Under the pieces are notes generated by a model that was not told the DNA's origin, did not search any database, and worked only from the letters and a program-made list of their open reading frames with translations. A stretch of 40,300 bases of DNA from Clostridioides difficile CD160 (GTDB lineage Bacteria; Bacillota; Clostridia; Peptostreptococcales; Peptostreptococcaceae), in NCBI RefSeq assembly GCF_000449425.2, contig NZ_AVHW01000009.1, forward strand, positions 1 to 40,300, read 5' to 3'. The first letter of the stretch is position 1. Each line of letters begins with the position of its first letter. The translations under genes and the position numbers were made by a program. This document shows positions 16,903 through 26,900 of the stretch, in pieces.

Positions 16903-18123
16903 TTATATATCATCATCTTCATCATCTTCAATGATAATATCATCATCATCATTTTCTACAATAATGTTATCATCATCTCTTTTTAATATATCAGTATCTA
17001 ATTTAACATGAGCATCTTTCTCTGTTTCATCATCATCATCAAACAAAATAATTTTTTCATTATTTTCCTTAAGATTAATTGGCTTTCTGAGAAGTTTATT
17101 GATAAATAATTTTAATTTTTTATTTCTTTTGAATTTCTTAGTTTTTTTCTTTAACAATTTTTGTGCTTTATATTCTTCCATAGATGTTCTTTTAAGCTCT
17201 TTGAGTTCTTCAGAAGTTTGACTTATTCTTGTTCTAATACCATTATTTTCTGTCCATATTACAGTTATAAAATTAGTTTCTATAACTGATTTAAATATTT
17301 CATTAATTGTGTTGGTAGCAGAAAATTCATCAATGTTAAATGTTTTCTTTGCTAAATCTGAAATTCCATTTTTATCTAATATGGTATATTCCTCATAATT
17401 CGCAAGAAGCATTTTATCTAGAATTACTTTCAAATCATCAAAAAACAAATCAGCTCTTCCTTTAAAATAAAAACAATATGCATCATAACAGGCATAGTAA
17501 TTCTTCATTTCGTATTGCATATTATCAAAAATTATTGTTAATAATTCTTTTAAATCTTGGTTTTCAATTTTATCTAATTTAGAAAAATGATTATTCATTC
17601 TATCATCTTTTCCAACTGAATCCATATAGTCTATATGACTAAAAAATATATTTCTTCTTGATAATTCTCTATAACTTTCTCCAAGAGCCTCATGATGTTC
17701 AAACATACCATCTTCGCCTTTACTTACAATTTCGGAGTTTTTGAATAGAACAAATATTCCTCTTAAATTGTTAGCGAATTGTGCTACATATGGATAAGTA
17801 TCACTTATATCACAAATATTCCAAAACACAGTATGTTTAAATAAATATTGATTATCTAATAATTCTTTTCTTTTTTTTCTAAAATATAATTCTCTCAAAA
17901 CAAGAAATCTAATAATATTTATAAAAACTATAAATGATAATAATGGATATAATATTTTTAACATTAAAGACAGCTTAAATAATGCAATTAGAGAAGTTAT
18001 TCCCCAAAATATTAATATCAAAATGATTATTATAATTTTTCCACTAGAATCACCAAACCCTTTTGATTTAAAATCAAATGTAAGTGGAATTTTAACTACA
18101 TCACTATTTTTTTCAGGTCTCAT
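16903..18123 (-). CDS. Membrane-anchored secretion protein with acidic tail
   Basis: This 406-aa protein starts at ATG 18123, 9 nt after AAGGAG. Two adjacent membrane helices (~29-49 and 51-76) precede a cytoplasmic domain of ~250 residues containing YDAYCFYFKGRADLFFDDLK. A strongly basic patch follows (KKKTKKFKRNKKLK, ~328-341). The tail of ~50 residues is mainly Asp/Glu. The two helices near the N-terminus, before the VirB4-like gene, recall the PrgI/VirB3-type membrane partner of VirB4, and the middle domain could pair with VirB4 itself. I am not sure of the family. Confidence 0.65.
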   Translation of the reverse strand: MRPEKNSDVVKIPLTFDFKSKGFGDSSGKIIIIILILIFWGITSLIALFKLSLMLKILYPLLSFIVFINIIRFLVLRELYFRKKRKELLDNQYLFKHTVFWNICDISDTYPYVAQFANNLRGIFVLFKNSEIVSKGEDGMFEHHEALGESYRELSRRNIFFSHIDYMDSVGKDDRMNNHFSKLDKIENQDLKELLTIIFDNMQYEMKNYYACYDAYCFYFKGRADLFFDDLKVILDKMLLANYEEYTILDKNGISDLAKKTFNIDEFSATNTINEIFKSVIETNFITVIWTENNGIRTRISQTSEELKELKRTSMEEYKAQKLLKKKTKKFKRNKKLKLFINKLLRKPINLKENNEKIILFDDDDETEKDAHVKLDTDILKRDDDNIIVENDDDDIIIEDDEDDDI

Positions 18124-18144
18124 TTTATAGCACTCCTTTTAAAA

Positions 18145-18669
18145 TCAAATAACTTTTATATCATATATGTAGTTATTTGAAACAAATACTAAATATTTGT
18201 GTATATGTTTTTTATCTTCTTTTTTTGAAATGGCTTTAATACAATATATTTCATCTTTAGCACTAGATTCTAGTGTATATTCAGCTTCTTGTATACTTAC
18301 TTCTTCAGCAGCATAGAATTTTGACTCATCATATTGTGTGCCAAATATTTTATACTTCAAATCATCTGTAAAATGAGAATCTTTTTTAGCCTTTATATAA
18401 CTATTTTCATCTTTTATTAACAGAAATGAACGTATATCTTCTATAACCCAAAGCTTTGTAGTTTCTTTTCTATCTAATGTTGTGATTCTTTTGTTATAAA
18501 TAGAATTAATTCTTTTATTTAAAAAGGTTATATTAAGAACACTTAAAAATGATATTATAATAATTATTATTGTAAGTAATCTAATAAAAAAACTTTTCTT
18601 TTTAGGCTTAAGCTTTATACGGGCTACTTCTTTTTTATTAAACTTTGAGAAAATTTTAAAGTTTTTCAA
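18145..18669 (-). CDS. Small TM protein, probable VirB8/TcpC-type subunit
   Basis: This 174-aa protein starts at TTG 18669, 7 nt after GGAGG; an in-frame TTG at 18684 overlaps that site. A basic cytoplasmic N-terminus is followed by one membrane helix (~27-50) and an outer domain of ~120 residues. That domain ends in beta strands (KYLVFVSNNYIYDIKVI). The shape (short inside, one TM, NTF2-sized outside domain) is that of VirB8/TcpC proteins. The closing Asp-Ile-Lys strand is shared with two other small proteins of this locus. Confidence 0.65.
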   Translation of the reverse strand: MKNFKIFSKFNKKEVARIKLKPKKKSFFIRLLTIIIIIISFLSVLNITFLNKRINSIYNKRITTLDRKETTKLWVIEDIRSFLLIKDENSYIKAKKDSHFTDDLKYKIFGTQYDESKFYAAEEVSIQEAEYTLESSAKDEIYCIKAISKKEDKKHIHKYLVFVSNNYIYDIKVI

Positions 18670-18684
18670 ATAAATATCCTCCAA

Positions 18685-19128
18685 TTAATTATTTATATAT
18701 ATATTTCTTTCTATCCCTAATAAACTTCCAACATTCCAATACAATACAATTGTCATTATGTAATCTTCACTACCATTAATAATTAAAATTTCTTTAATGC
18801 CAGCCATACCCAGTGATGTAAAGTATTTATCAAAAGCAACTGAATTTCTTATTTTAAATGCATTTTTTTGTTCTTCTGTCATCCTGTTTAATTTGTATTT
18901 TTCATTTCTAGCGATTCCATCATCTTCATAGATATCCTTTATAATATCTTTTTTTTCTTTTGCATAATGATAAGCTTCTTTATAAGACTTCATAGTATCA
19001 AGAACTAATTTATTATAGTTATCTACTCTACTTTGTGCTACATCTAAAGAAATAGTCTTATTACAACCAGTTAACATCAATAAAAAAAAGAAAATAATTG
19101 TTATTTTTAATTTGTTAAGTTTGTACAA
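18685..19128 (-). CDS. Small lipoprotein of the secretion locus
   Basis: This 147-aa protein starts at TTG 19128, 8 nt after GTGAGG; the longer reading from 19155 overlaps the upstream gene. The signal peptide ends in lipobox LTGC (Cys22). The mature ~125 residues are helical first (YNKLVLDTMKSYKEAYHYAK) then beta-rich (IMTIVLYWNVGSLLGIERNI), which would suit an NTF2-like fold. Exposed outside the membrane, it probably works with the neighbouring VirB8-like protein. Confidence 0.65.
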   Translation of the reverse strand: MYKLNKLKITIIFFFLLMLTGCNKTISLDVAQSRVDNYNKLVLDTMKSYKEAYHYAKEKKDIIKDIYEDDGIARNEKYKLNRMTEEQKNAFKIRNSVAFDKYFTSLGMAGIKEILIINGSEDYIMTIVLYWNVGSLLGIERNIYINN

Positions 19129-19132
19129 ATTA

Positions 19133-19798
19133 TTAAACCTCACTATTCTGACCAAAATATTTTTTTATTGTATTTAGAATATCTCTATAAAAATCGTTTT
19201 TGTTTTCTAGTTCTAATTCTCTATATAACTTAAATATAATATCCTTGCATTTATCATCATATTGAATAAATTCATTTCTATATACATTCAATTCATGAGT
19301 ATTTAGATTACAACATATCTTATAGTCTTCATAAGATATTTTTATCTTTGTTTTATTAATTAAAATCGAACCAAGCTGCTTTGATTCCCAATTAGTTTGT
19401 ATAATTTCTCCATTATATTTTTTTAATCTATATACTCTAGTTTTATTTTCAAATACCTCAAATACTTTTTTCTCTTTGGAATTTAGTGTTGCATTTTCTA
19501 ATATTTCATACATTGAAGGACTAGTCCAATCATGTTTTTTTAAATCTTTTATAGTAACTGATAGATAATCTTCATTTTTAAACTGTTCTATCAATAATGA
19601 AATATTTAAATTACTATAATATATATCATCCTCAAATTCTGGTAATCTTTTTTTACAAGTTATAAAATATCTAAAGTCGCCTTGCACTTTTTTAATATAT
19701 TTATTAAAAATTGCAGGATAAGTATTGCTGTAATTATCATAGAAAAATTTAGCATTATATTTTTGTTTAACTATTTTACCCTCCATACAATTAATCAT
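19133..19798 (-). CDS. Hypothetical soluble protein
   Basis: This 221-aa protein starts at ATG 19798 after GGGGGAGGA. No signal peptide or membrane segment is seen, so it is probably cytoplasmic. It is rich in Lys, Asn and Tyr, with no motif I recognise. It is the first gene after the terminator at 20032-20068, so it probably heads the second transcription unit of the secretion locus, and its stop is 5 nt before the start of the small lipoprotein. Confidence 0.75.
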   Translation of the reverse strand: MINCMEGKIVKQKYNAKFFYDNYSNTYPAIFNKYIKKVQGDFRYFITCKKRLPEFEDDIYYSNLNISLLIEQFKNEDYLSVTIKDLKKHDWTSPSMYEILENATLNSKEKKVFEVFENKTRVYRLKKYNGEIIQTNWESKQLGSILINKTKIKISYEDYKICCNLNTHELNVYRNEFIQYDDKCKDIIFKLYRELELENKNDFYRDILNTIKKYFGQNSEV

Positions 19799-19867
19799 AA
19801 TAAATCCTCCCCCATTTTCTGTTTTGTATAAATTTATATTTCAATTATTATTTCTGAACTAAAAATC

Positions 19868-19900
19868 TTTCCTATATTTTATTTTTAAACATATAGGAAA
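19868..19900. repeat. 10-bp inverted repeat upstream of the 221-aa gene
   Basis: A perfect 10-bp inverted repeat (19868-19877 with 19891-19900, 13-nt loop) lies in the leader of the second unit. On the minus strand it is followed by a short T-rich stretch, so it may be a weak terminator/attenuator or an operator. Nearby, two copies of a ribosome-binding-site-like GGTGATTAA (about 19924-19935 and 19962-19973) have no useful ORF behind them. Confidence 0.45.
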
Positions 19901-20031
19901 TAGTATTTTTATGTTTTCAATATTAATCACCACCAATTAATTGTTTTTTATTTTATGTATTTAATCACCCCTTAAAAATATTGCTATATATATAAATAAA
20001 AAATAGTTTTTTATTTTTTAAAAAAAAATAA

Positions 20032-20068
20032 AAAAAGAGTAGTGGATAAATTATCCAAACTACTCTTT
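20032..20068 (-). terminator. Terminator inside the secretion locus
   Basis: The hairpin pairs AGAGTAG...TGGATAA with TTATCCA...CTACTCT, with a 2-nt bulge, and is flanked by A and T runs. It lies just beyond the stop codon of the 156-aa gene and divides the small-subunit genes from the 221-aa gene onward. Confidence 0.75.
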
Positions 20069-20070
20069 TT

Positions 20071-20541
20071 TTATTTTATAGACTGAATATCAGTAACTTT
20101 ATTTTTTTCTATTGTTACTAACATACATTTATTTATAATTTGATTATTTCTAATTAATTCAACATCTATTTTAAAGAAATATTTTTTTGAATTATTTTTT
20201 ATAAATTCTTTTTCATCATATTTTTCTCCAACAACATTTAGTATTTTTATTTTTTTTACTGATGTTATTTCGCTATCTAAATCTTTTTTAAAATATTCAT
20301 TTTGCAAAGTAGTACTAAAAGTATCATATAGTTTAGCTTTAATATTATTAAATTCATTTTTATTTACTAATTTATATAAATCTACACAATTAACTGCAAT
20401 ATTTTTAGCATTATTGAATTCATTTAATGCAATAGAATCTTTAGACAATACAAATACTTTTTTATTTTCCGTATGAATAGTAATTATAACTGAAAAAAGT
20501 AAAATTAAAATGCTAAATACCACTAAAAATTTTTTCATCAA
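20071..20541 (-). CDS. Small signal-anchored protein of the secretion locus
   Basis: This ~156-aa protein starts at TTG 20541 or the next codon ATG 20538; GGGAGG lies 8 or 11 nt upstream. The N-terminus is a signal anchor (about 4-23). The outer domain of ~125 residues ends in strands (KCMLVTIEKNKVTDIQSIK) like those closing the 237- and 174-aa proteins. An NTF2-like, VirB8-related fold is likely but inferred. It overlaps the end of the upstream gene by about 29 nt, indicating coupling. Confidence 0.65.
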   Translation of the reverse strand: MMKKFLVVFSILILLFSVIITIHTENKKVFVLSKDSIALNEFNNAKNIAVNCVDLYKLVNKNEFNNIKAKLYDTFSTTLQNEYFKKDLDSEITSVKKIKILNVVGEKYDEKEFIKNNSKKYFFKIDVELIRNNQIINKCMLVTIEKNKVTDIQSIK

Positions 20542-21040
20542 TACATTTTCCTCCCAACCATGTTAATTCTACTTGCGATATAATTCCATCAGGAAGCCAA
20601 AATATAAAAGTTTGTGACAATTTACCATTATCACTATCTAAAAAATAGTGTACTTCACTATATTCTCTAAGTAATTCCATTCTACTTTTTTTTATTCTGT
20701 TTTCATCTTCATATTTTGTATCTTCTAAATAATTCTCAATATCTTTTCCTAAGTTAATTAGCTTTAGATTTAATTTATTGGACATACTATTAGAAACACC
20801 ATTTACTTCTTTTAACTTAGTGTCTTCTTTTTGAGTAGCAATTATATTTAAAAGAATATTTTCTATTTTTTTGCTTTTCAATTTTGACATCTCATAGTCT
20901 TTTATAGTTTCACTTGAATTTATTTCGTTTATTTTAATACTTTTATCTTCATAGCTATCACTAGTCTTTAATTTTGAAAACACCATTATAATTGATGTCA
21001 ATATTATCACATGCAGTACAATATTTACATATTTTTTCAA
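20513..21040 (-). CDS. Small signal-anchored protein of the secretion locus
   Basis: This 175-aa protein starts at TTG 21040, 7 nt after GGAGGGG. A membrane anchor (about 5-22) precedes a charged helical stretch and a C-terminal beta region (LSQTFIFWLPDGIISQVELT). It has the size and topology of the neighbouring VirB8-like subunits but no specific motif. It lies 15 nt after the 237-aa gene and overlaps the next one. Confidence 0.65.
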   Translation of the reverse strand: MKKYVNIVLHVIILTSIIMVFSKLKTSDSYEDKSIKINEINSSETIKDYEMSKLKSKKIENILLNIIATQKEDTKLKEVNGVSNSMSNKLNLKLINLGKDIENYLEDTKYEDENRIKKSRMELLREYSEVHYFLDSDNGKLSQTFIFWLPDGIISQVELTWLGGKCIDEKIFSGI

Positions 21041-21055
21041 AATATATCCCCTCCA

Positions 21056-21769
21056 CTATAGATTATCTAATATCTTAATATCAGTTAAATTTTTATTTTT
21101 ATAAAATACCTCAATTATTAATTTATTGTCTATATCTAATTTTGAAACATATATTATTTTTATAGATTTATCTTTTTTATTGTTTTCATATGTTTTTAAT
21201 TTATATTTATAATTAGAACTATCAATAATCCTATCATAAGTTAAAGGTATTTGATTTATTGGAATAACTAACCATTTGTTTTTGTATGCTAAAGTAGCAT
21301 ATGAATCATCCAAAATGTCTATATCATTTATTTTTATAAAATTTTGCCCATTTGCAGTAGTATAAATGTTTTTATCATTATCTATTTGAGGTTCTGATGG
21401 ATAACTTTCTGTTTGTTCTTCCACTATATCATCTATTACAGGTGTTCCTTCTGATTCTTCTATATCAGATTCTTTAAAGACTGTATTATAATATTCAGTT
21501 AAATTTAATTCCTTATTATTTAAATTTTTTAATTTTAGATTATAGTTATTTATCTTATCTAGTACTTTCAAATCAATAGATGGATTATTTACTAATTGAT
21601 TTAAAGTATCTTCACCATTATAAAAATCTTTGATAATATTTCCAATCTCTAAAGAACTATTTAATAAATTATTTTCTGCGTCCTTATGAATATTGTTATA
21701 TAAAGAGATAAATAATACTGATACTGATATAAATACAAGTGCTTTAAGTGTATTAAGATTTTTCTTCAT
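21056..21769 (-). CDS. Signal-anchored protein, probable VirB8-like subunit
   Basis: This 237-aa protein starts at ATG 21769, 5 nt after GGAGGG; the longer frame from 21808 includes that site. The membrane anchor is at ~8-24. A helical stretch and an acidic linker (about 105-130) lead to a C-terminal beta domain of ~95 residues ending KLIIEVFYKNKNLTDIKIL. That ending matches the closing strands of two neighbours. A scaffold role on the outer face of the membrane is likely. Confidence 0.65.
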   Translation of the reverse strand: MKKNLNTLKALVFISVSVLFISLYNNIHKDAENNLLNSSLEIGNIIKDFYNGEDTLNQLVNNPSIDLKVLDKINNYNLKLKNLNNKELNLTEYYNTVFKESDIEESEGTPVIDDIVEEQTESYPSEPQIDNDKNIYTTANGQNFIKINDIDILDDSYATLAYKNKWLVIPINQIPLTYDRIIDSSNYKYKLKTYENNKKDKSIKIIYVSKLDIDNKLIIEVFYKNKNLTDIKILDNL

Positions 21770-21792
21770 TTTTCCCTCCAAATTATAAAAAT

Positions 21793-23850
21793 TTATTTCC
21801 ATACACATAACATTCTATTTGATTTTTTAGCTTTTAATAAAGAAGCTTTTGACTGTAGTTGCATACTGTGGTCAATGTGTGTAGAAGAATACATATTATA
21901 TTTATCGCCTTGTCTGCCAGTAATAGCAACAAAATGCTCAGAGCCTGCTGCATATGGTTTAGTTAAACGTATTATAGCAATTCCCCCTTTATCAACTGCC
22001 TCATTAATATGATTTATCCAATTATTATCCTCATAATATTTACTATTAAGACCTAAGCTATTAAATACATTAGGCATATTACTCATAGATATACCTGCAC
22101 TTACGAGACCATTTTTCATAATCATTATAGCTCCCATCTCAGGTGGATTTACTAATCTACCTGTTAAAGCACTTACTGTATAAGCACAAGAATATATCAT
22201 GCAACCAGAGCGATTATATGTTGCTCCACCTGGATACCATTGAGAGTTACCATAACTTTCACCAAATTTGTTACCTTGTCCAAAAAAGGGAACTCCAAAT
22301 TTAACATCCTGATATTTTCCTGAATAAGCACTCCCCTTTTTTTGAAGAAATGAGGATGAGCCCCAATGTGGTTTTAATGTGTTCATTATATATGATTTAT
22401 TACTTCCACTATAAGATGATAATAAAGCTTCTGTGGTTTTTCCATCAACTATAGCTTGACCCTTACCACTAGTTTCCTTAAAATCGCCCGCATTTATATT
22501 TGGTGCGTTGGAATTATTATTTTCTTGAATTCCCATTTTTTTTGCTAAATTATTTTGCATTCTTGCAGCTTGTAAATATGAATTTAAACCATAATGAAAA
22601 TTAAGAACCTGGTCTGCAACTTTTAGATTCTTACATCCATTCCAAGCATCTTTCATACCTTGTTTATCACTAAATTTATTCCATAAAAATGTCCAAAGAG
22701 GTTCTTTAAGTGCTGTTCCATTTAAAATAAGCTTAGAGCCACCTAAATTTTTTTGAAATTGGCTAGGATTTGATAAGCTTCTGACAGAACCATGTTTACT
22801 TGTCCCAAGTATTGACTTTCGTAAACTGCTTTCATCATATCCACCTTCTATAGTCCATTTATCAAAACTTCTCTCTGCATCATTATCTGAGGTAGCACAA
22901 TACATTGCACATATAAAGTTTGCATAAGCTGGATGGTCTTTTAAATATGCACCATGAAATTGTGCATTAATAAGACAATTCTTTATAAAATTAATCATAT
23001 ATTCTTTATTTTCAATTATTCCCCAACTTTCAACTACTTTAGTAACCTTATCAACGGTTCTATCTGCATAAGTTTTTTGTTTTTCTTTCCAAATAGTGCT
23101 TAATGCTAAAGCACCATATGGGCTATATTGACTTTCAGCACTAAAAGATTTAGTAGGTTTATATTTATTTCTAATAGCTGTTTTACTAGCAGCAGGGATT
23201 CTACCACCCATAGGAGTGAGCGATTCTTTACGAGATAAACCTAGATAACCATACCCAGCAGAATTATATGGAATATCTGAAGGTATCTTTGAAATATCAT
23301 ATTGTTTATTTCCTTTAAAAAATTGCATACCATTTTCAGTACTTAACACTCCTAAGTTAAATAAATGTACAAGACTTTGTTCTGAATCACTATATATAGG
23401 AGTTCCATCATAACCTTTAAGTGCATTATTATAATAAATCCCTAATCTATATATATTTTTTTCATAATCACTTAAATTAGCACTATATTGTGCGAATTCT
23501 TCTTCAGTCCAACTTAGTGTAGTACTAGAATTATTATTTGTAACAGTATTGGATGTATTGGTTTTATTTTCTGTAATATCATCTGTATTGAAAATTGATA
23601 TAAAAGACATAAAACACATAAATATTCCTAATAGTAGTACTACAGAAATTGTAATTATTATTGATGAAAGAAAAATTGTTATAAAGGATAGCTGGTCTAT
23701 TAATATCATAATTAAAGTTAATAATTTCCCCTTTTTTTTCTTCTTATTGCTATATGTATTTAATTTATTTTCAATAGACTGCTTTTCTTGACTTTTTTTA
23801 GTTGATGATTTATGAAAAAAAGCAAATAGTTTATAAAAGAATGTAAACAC
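21793..23850 (-). CDS. Membrane-anchored wall hydrolase with C39-like peptidase domain
   Basis: This 685-aa protein starts at GTG 23850, 6 nt after GGAGGGG. A longer frame from 23898 runs across that site and a terminator, so it is rejected. A basic N-terminus and hydrophobic segment (~42-90) anchor it. Residues ~110-450 form a domain I cannot name, with GYGYLGLSRKE and NFHYGLNSYLQAA; a muramidase-like role is possible. Residues ~515-680 look like a C39-like papain fold: VPFFGQ, then the cysteine in SGCMIYSC (~548) and the histidine in GSEHFVAITGR (~637). It probably opens peptidoglycan for the channel, the VirB1 role, alongside the NlpC/P60 protein. Confidence 0.75.
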   Translation of the reverse strand: MFTFFYKLFAFFHKSSTKKSQEKQSIENKLNTYSNKKKKKGKLLTLIMILIDQLSFITIFLSSIIITISVVLLLGIFMCFMSFISIFNTDDITENKTNTSNTVTNNNSSTTLSWTEEEFAQYSANLSDYEKNIYRLGIYYNNALKGYDGTPIYSDSEQSLVHLFNLGVLSTENGMQFFKGNKQYDISKIPSDIPYNSAGYGYLGLSRKESLTPMGGRIPAASKTAIRNKYKPTKSFSAESQYSPYGALALSTIWKEKQKTYADRTVDKVTKVVESWGIIENKEYMINFIKNCLINAQFHGAYLKDHPAYANFICAMYCATSDNDAERSFDKWTIEGGYDESSLRKSILGTSKHGSVRSLSNPSQFQKNLGGSKLILNGTALKEPLWTFLWNKFSDKQGMKDAWNGCKNLKVADQVLNFHYGLNSYLQAARMQNNLAKKMGIQENNNSNAPNINAGDFKETSGKGQAIVDGKTTEALLSSYSGSNKSYIMNTLKPHWGSSSFLQKKGSAYSGKYQDVKFGVPFFGQGNKFGESYGNSQWYPGGATYNRSGCMIYSCAYTVSALTGRLVNPPEMGAIMIMKNGLVSAGISMSNMPNVFNSLGLNSKYYEDNNWINHINEAVDKGGIAIIRLTKPYAAGSEHFVAITGRQGDKYNMYSSTHIDHSMQLQSKASLLKAKKSNRMLCVWK

Positions 23851-23877
23851 ATTTATCCCCTCCAAGTGAAAAAATAA

Positions 23878-23913
23878 AAAGACTATTACATTTAACAAAA
23901 TATAATAGTCTTT
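23878..23913 (-). terminator. Terminator between the VirB6-like and C39-like genes
   Basis: A perfect 11-bp stem (23878-23888 with 23903-23913, 14-nt loop) is followed on the minus strand by TTTTTATTTTTT. It lies after the VirB6-like stop codon and upstream of the chosen start at 23850, which also argues for that start. It may lower downstream expression rather than stop it. Confidence 0.8.
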
Positions 23914-23957
23914 AACAGTATTATTTTTTTACAAGTTTTAATATCTTCGCTTTTATT

Positions 23958-26900
23958 TTAATTATTTTTGTCTGTGCTATCTTCTTTTCCATTTCCATTA
24001 TTTTCACTTAATTCATTTATTTTTTTAATAAGTTTTTCTTCTCTTTCACTCTTTGAATCTTTAGATGTTTTATCTGAAGAACTTATGCCTATATTACTTT
24101 TTATAATATTTTTATTATCTAAATCTTTTTTCTCACTAGGTATTACATTTGTTGTGTTTATATAAGTATTATTTGTTGTTTGTTTATTTTCAACTACATC
24201 ATTAGCTCCATTTCTAAAACTGCTATTACTTTCACCTAAAAATGATTTTCCTAAATTAGCTGCACTATGCCCTATATTTTTTACCATAGAAGTACCCATA
24301 GATATTACATTTAGTAAAATAGACATACTACTCCTTTTTAGAGATTCACATATATGTTTTAGTAATTTAAAAAGGAAAAACATATATAAACAATCTATGA
24401 ATATTGCTACAATTAATAATATCGTTGGGTCAGTTATACCAGAAGAAGGCATTTTGCTTCCAATGTATGATGTAAATCCTTCTCCCATGAGCATGGCGAT
24501 TGTCCATGAAAATGCAATAGAGCTAGTTGTAAAAATTATAACTGGAAGTAATATCTGGTTAAATGTCTTTTCTAGAATTTTATTTAAAGGTGCGATTGAT
24601 GTAGAGAAGCTTATTACCATCATCAGTAAAAATAATGACATCAATATTAATATTTTTATTGTTGGAATCAAAAATACTCCAAATATATCTTTAACTATTA
24701 TAAAAAATCCTGTAAAAATAGATGTTTTGGCTAATATTCTTTCATATAAATCATTTTCATTTTTTATAGGTTCACCTGTTGCGTTGGCCAACATAAGCCT
24801 TTGGAATGCATCATAGTTAAAGTTTTTAAGTTCAAAATTTTGGGGATATAACTTTGTTCCACTTCCCAAAATCTTGTTATTGGAAAAAGAACTATTAAAA
24901 TTAAATGTTGCCATCATAGCTGCAATATTTATAAGTGTTTCATCACTAAAATCATAATAGTTTATAAGATACATAAAATCTTCGTAAGTATCTTCTAAGA
25001 CTTTCTGAATTCTGTACTCAACATCAGTTAAGCTATTTTCTGAAAGAGAATTTATATTCATATCTGCTTTTGAGAAAACCATTGGTCTTGTTTCTGAATT
25101 ATACGAACTTGGATTTAGTGTATCTTCCACCAAATTACCTCTATTTAAACCAAATCCTCTACCAACATTGTAATCCTTTACTTTTAGTGTATAAAGTTGG
25201 TCAACCCACGGAGTATACATTTTCCATACACTTTCCATTGCTGTTTTTTGTTTTTTAGCTTCTTCAAATTGTTCTGAATAATCTGCTCCAGAGACACCAT
25301 TTTCAAAATTATATTTATTTATTTTTCTTCCATAAATATTTGTCCAGTTATAAACATATTCATTAGATTGTCTTAGATATGGAATTACATAAGTAAACAA
25401 TCCCTCTAAATCTAAGAAATCTCTAATTTGTGTATCTGCTGAAGTTTGTGTATCAAGAGATTTGAATACATTTTTTGTTAATAATGCAGATTTAAAGCCA
25501 CCATCCATGACTTCATAACGACTTCGTAATACATTATAGAAATAATAGTAAGGGCTTTCTGTTAAAAGTAAAAAAGCATTAGAATAATCATCTTGAGAAT
25601 AACTTGTTAATCCTGCTGTTTCCAAATCATAAGTTTCTCTAAAAATAGCACTTGTTATACTACTATTTGCTAATCCCCAATAACGATAATTGTCATTACT
25701 AATTTCTAAAACACTATCTTTTTTATCATCACCTTCATTATCACCAGTATTGTATCCAGTAGGAGTTCCATCATATTTATACACACCTACTTTATCTGAG
25801 TTGTCTTGTTTTGAATCTATTCCACTTCTTATTACTTTAAATCGATATGAAGGTAAATTTGAAATGTAAGAACAATAGTTTCCAATGTCTCCACTAACTT
25901 TATCTTTTTCAGAATCATTACTAACTAAACTGTCATAAGAAGATTTTGCATCTGCTATTATTGCACTATATGGTCTATACAAATAATTTACAAAATCATC
26001 TGTATTTACATATTCCTCTTGATTAAAAACATTACTAAATAAAAATCTAAATATACTCATGTTTTTTTCTAAACCACTTGAAACTATGTCTTCTGAAAAT
26101 ATTTGTTTAAACACATCTTCTTTTTTTGGTGACATCCACTTCAAAGTTACTGTAGCTTCATTTGAAGAACTGTTTATGTTATTATTACCTTGCCCAGCTG
26201 CATTTATCTTTTCGAGTCTAGTGTCCTCTATTGTTGTAGCTTTTGATTTATTTGTTTGAAGCAATTGTTCATTTTGTGTTATTGCCCAATAATTAAATTT
26301 CTTTGAAAATATACTATCACTAGCACTATTTGTTATATCAACCATATTTACAATTAATGATTGAGGAAGCATTAAAACAACAGCTAATAAAAAGAACATT
26401 ATAACAGAGTCTTTTATGGTTCTTATATTAGTTATTACAGATAGAATTAACATAATCAATATAACTAATAAAGAACATAGATATAACATTCCATAATCTT
26501 TGATAACCCAAGACGTAAATGGTAAATCAAGAAGTGAAGGTAAGTTCACATATCCTACTGAAGAGCTATAACTACTTGTTATATCTTTCCCAACAATAAA
26601 AGAATTTCCTAACCAGGAGCCTGTTATTGATTTATGTGTTGATAATATGTATCCATCTATTGAAGATTTTAATAGAGAGTTTCTATATTCATTTGATTCT
26701 GGCTGTAATAATCCATAAATTTTACTTATTATATCTTTTTGCATATCCTCTAAGCTTTTATCTTGTGATTTATTTACACCATTATTATCTATAGTATTTA
26801 AATCTAAAGCTCCTGTAGTTGCTACATCTAGTGGTAATAATAAACCACTTCCACTACTTGTTGGGACTAATTTACCATCTTTTATTTGTATGCCTAAAAT

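Noticed and set aside
23850-23898. Upstream extension of the C39-like protein to 23898
   Set aside because: The extension crosses a strong ribosome binding site and the arm of a terminator hairpin, so the GTG at 23850 is preferred.
24397-24816. Plus-strand open frames opposite the secretion genes, here and at many other places (for example 15572-15997 and 34849-35202)
   Set aside because: They lie antisense to well-supported genes, lack ribosome binding sites and have translated composition typical of antisense shadows.
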